Shown here: piece after piece, positions 5,215-5,216 of the stretch
Layout: every line of letters starts with the position of its first letter
How positions within the stretch are numbered: the first letter of the stretch is position 1
NCBI GenBank assembly: GCA_019416775.1
Contig: DXWR01000255.1
Location: 1-5,216 of the forward strand
Length of the DNA stretch: 5,216 bases
Origin: Oscillospiraceae bacterium
Lineage (GTDB): Bacteria > Bacillota > Clostridia > Oscillospirales > Ruminococcaceae
Direction of reading: 5' to 3'
Notes under the pieces: generated by a model
The model's database searches: none
What the model saw: the letters and a program-made list of their open reading frames with translations, nothing else
Told to the model about the DNA's origin: nothing
Translations under genes and position numbers: made by a program

Positions 5215-5216
5215 TT

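Overview
The window looks like a piece of ordinary chromosome from a Firmicute, most likely a gut-type Clostridia member of the Oscillospirales/Ruminococcaceae kind. This is inferred from near-consensus SigA promoters (TTGACA-17-TATAAT), strong purine-rich ribosome binding sites, GTG and TTG starts, a tRNA gene that encodes its own CCA end, and protein styles typical of that group (flippase-like LPG_synthase_TM protein, small Xre regulator with an IEAPN segment). No search was run, so the taxonomic placement is a judgement.

Left part (1-998): a perfect SigA promoter (43-71, minus strand) fires leftward out of the window. Beside it is a strong rightward intrinsic terminator (89-130). Then comes a rightward two-gene unit: a short Xre-family DNA-binding protein (252-497) and, 14 nt later, a 142-residue protein (512-940). 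The second protein follows the layout of the YpsA/DUF1273-like SLOG fold but lacks its glycine-rich ligand loop. A compact bidirectional terminator (959-993) separates this unit from the leftward genes.

Middle part (996-3236, minus strand): a leftward pair reads gluQRS (glutamyl-Q tRNA(Asp) synthetase, TTG start) and then a polytopic flippase-like membrane protein of the LPG_synthase_TM family with a Glu/Gln-rich tail. A 68-nt gap with a GC-rich inverted repeat lies between them. A probable promoter for the pair sits at 3208-3236. About 230 bp of AT-rich DNA without a recognisable gene follows.

Right part (3467-5216, plus strand): a perfect consensus promoter drives tRNA-Ala(GGC), which carries the G3:U70 identity pair. 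A probable terminator follows. A small lipoprotein gene of unknown function with no visible promoter of its own comes next. Last is panB (ketopantoate hydroxymethyltransferase, first step of pantothenate synthesis), with its own near-consensus promoter and a leader of about 100 nt that can form two mutually exclusive hairpins. panB ends 2 bp before the window does.

The genes do not form one pathway. They are a set of housekeeping loci (tRNA modification, tRNA, cofactor synthesis) plus three genes of unclear role. I see no CRISPR array, transposase, phage gene or obvious defence system. The items most worth a second look are the Xre/degenerate-SLOG pair, the tRNA-lipoprotein arrangement and the panB leader.
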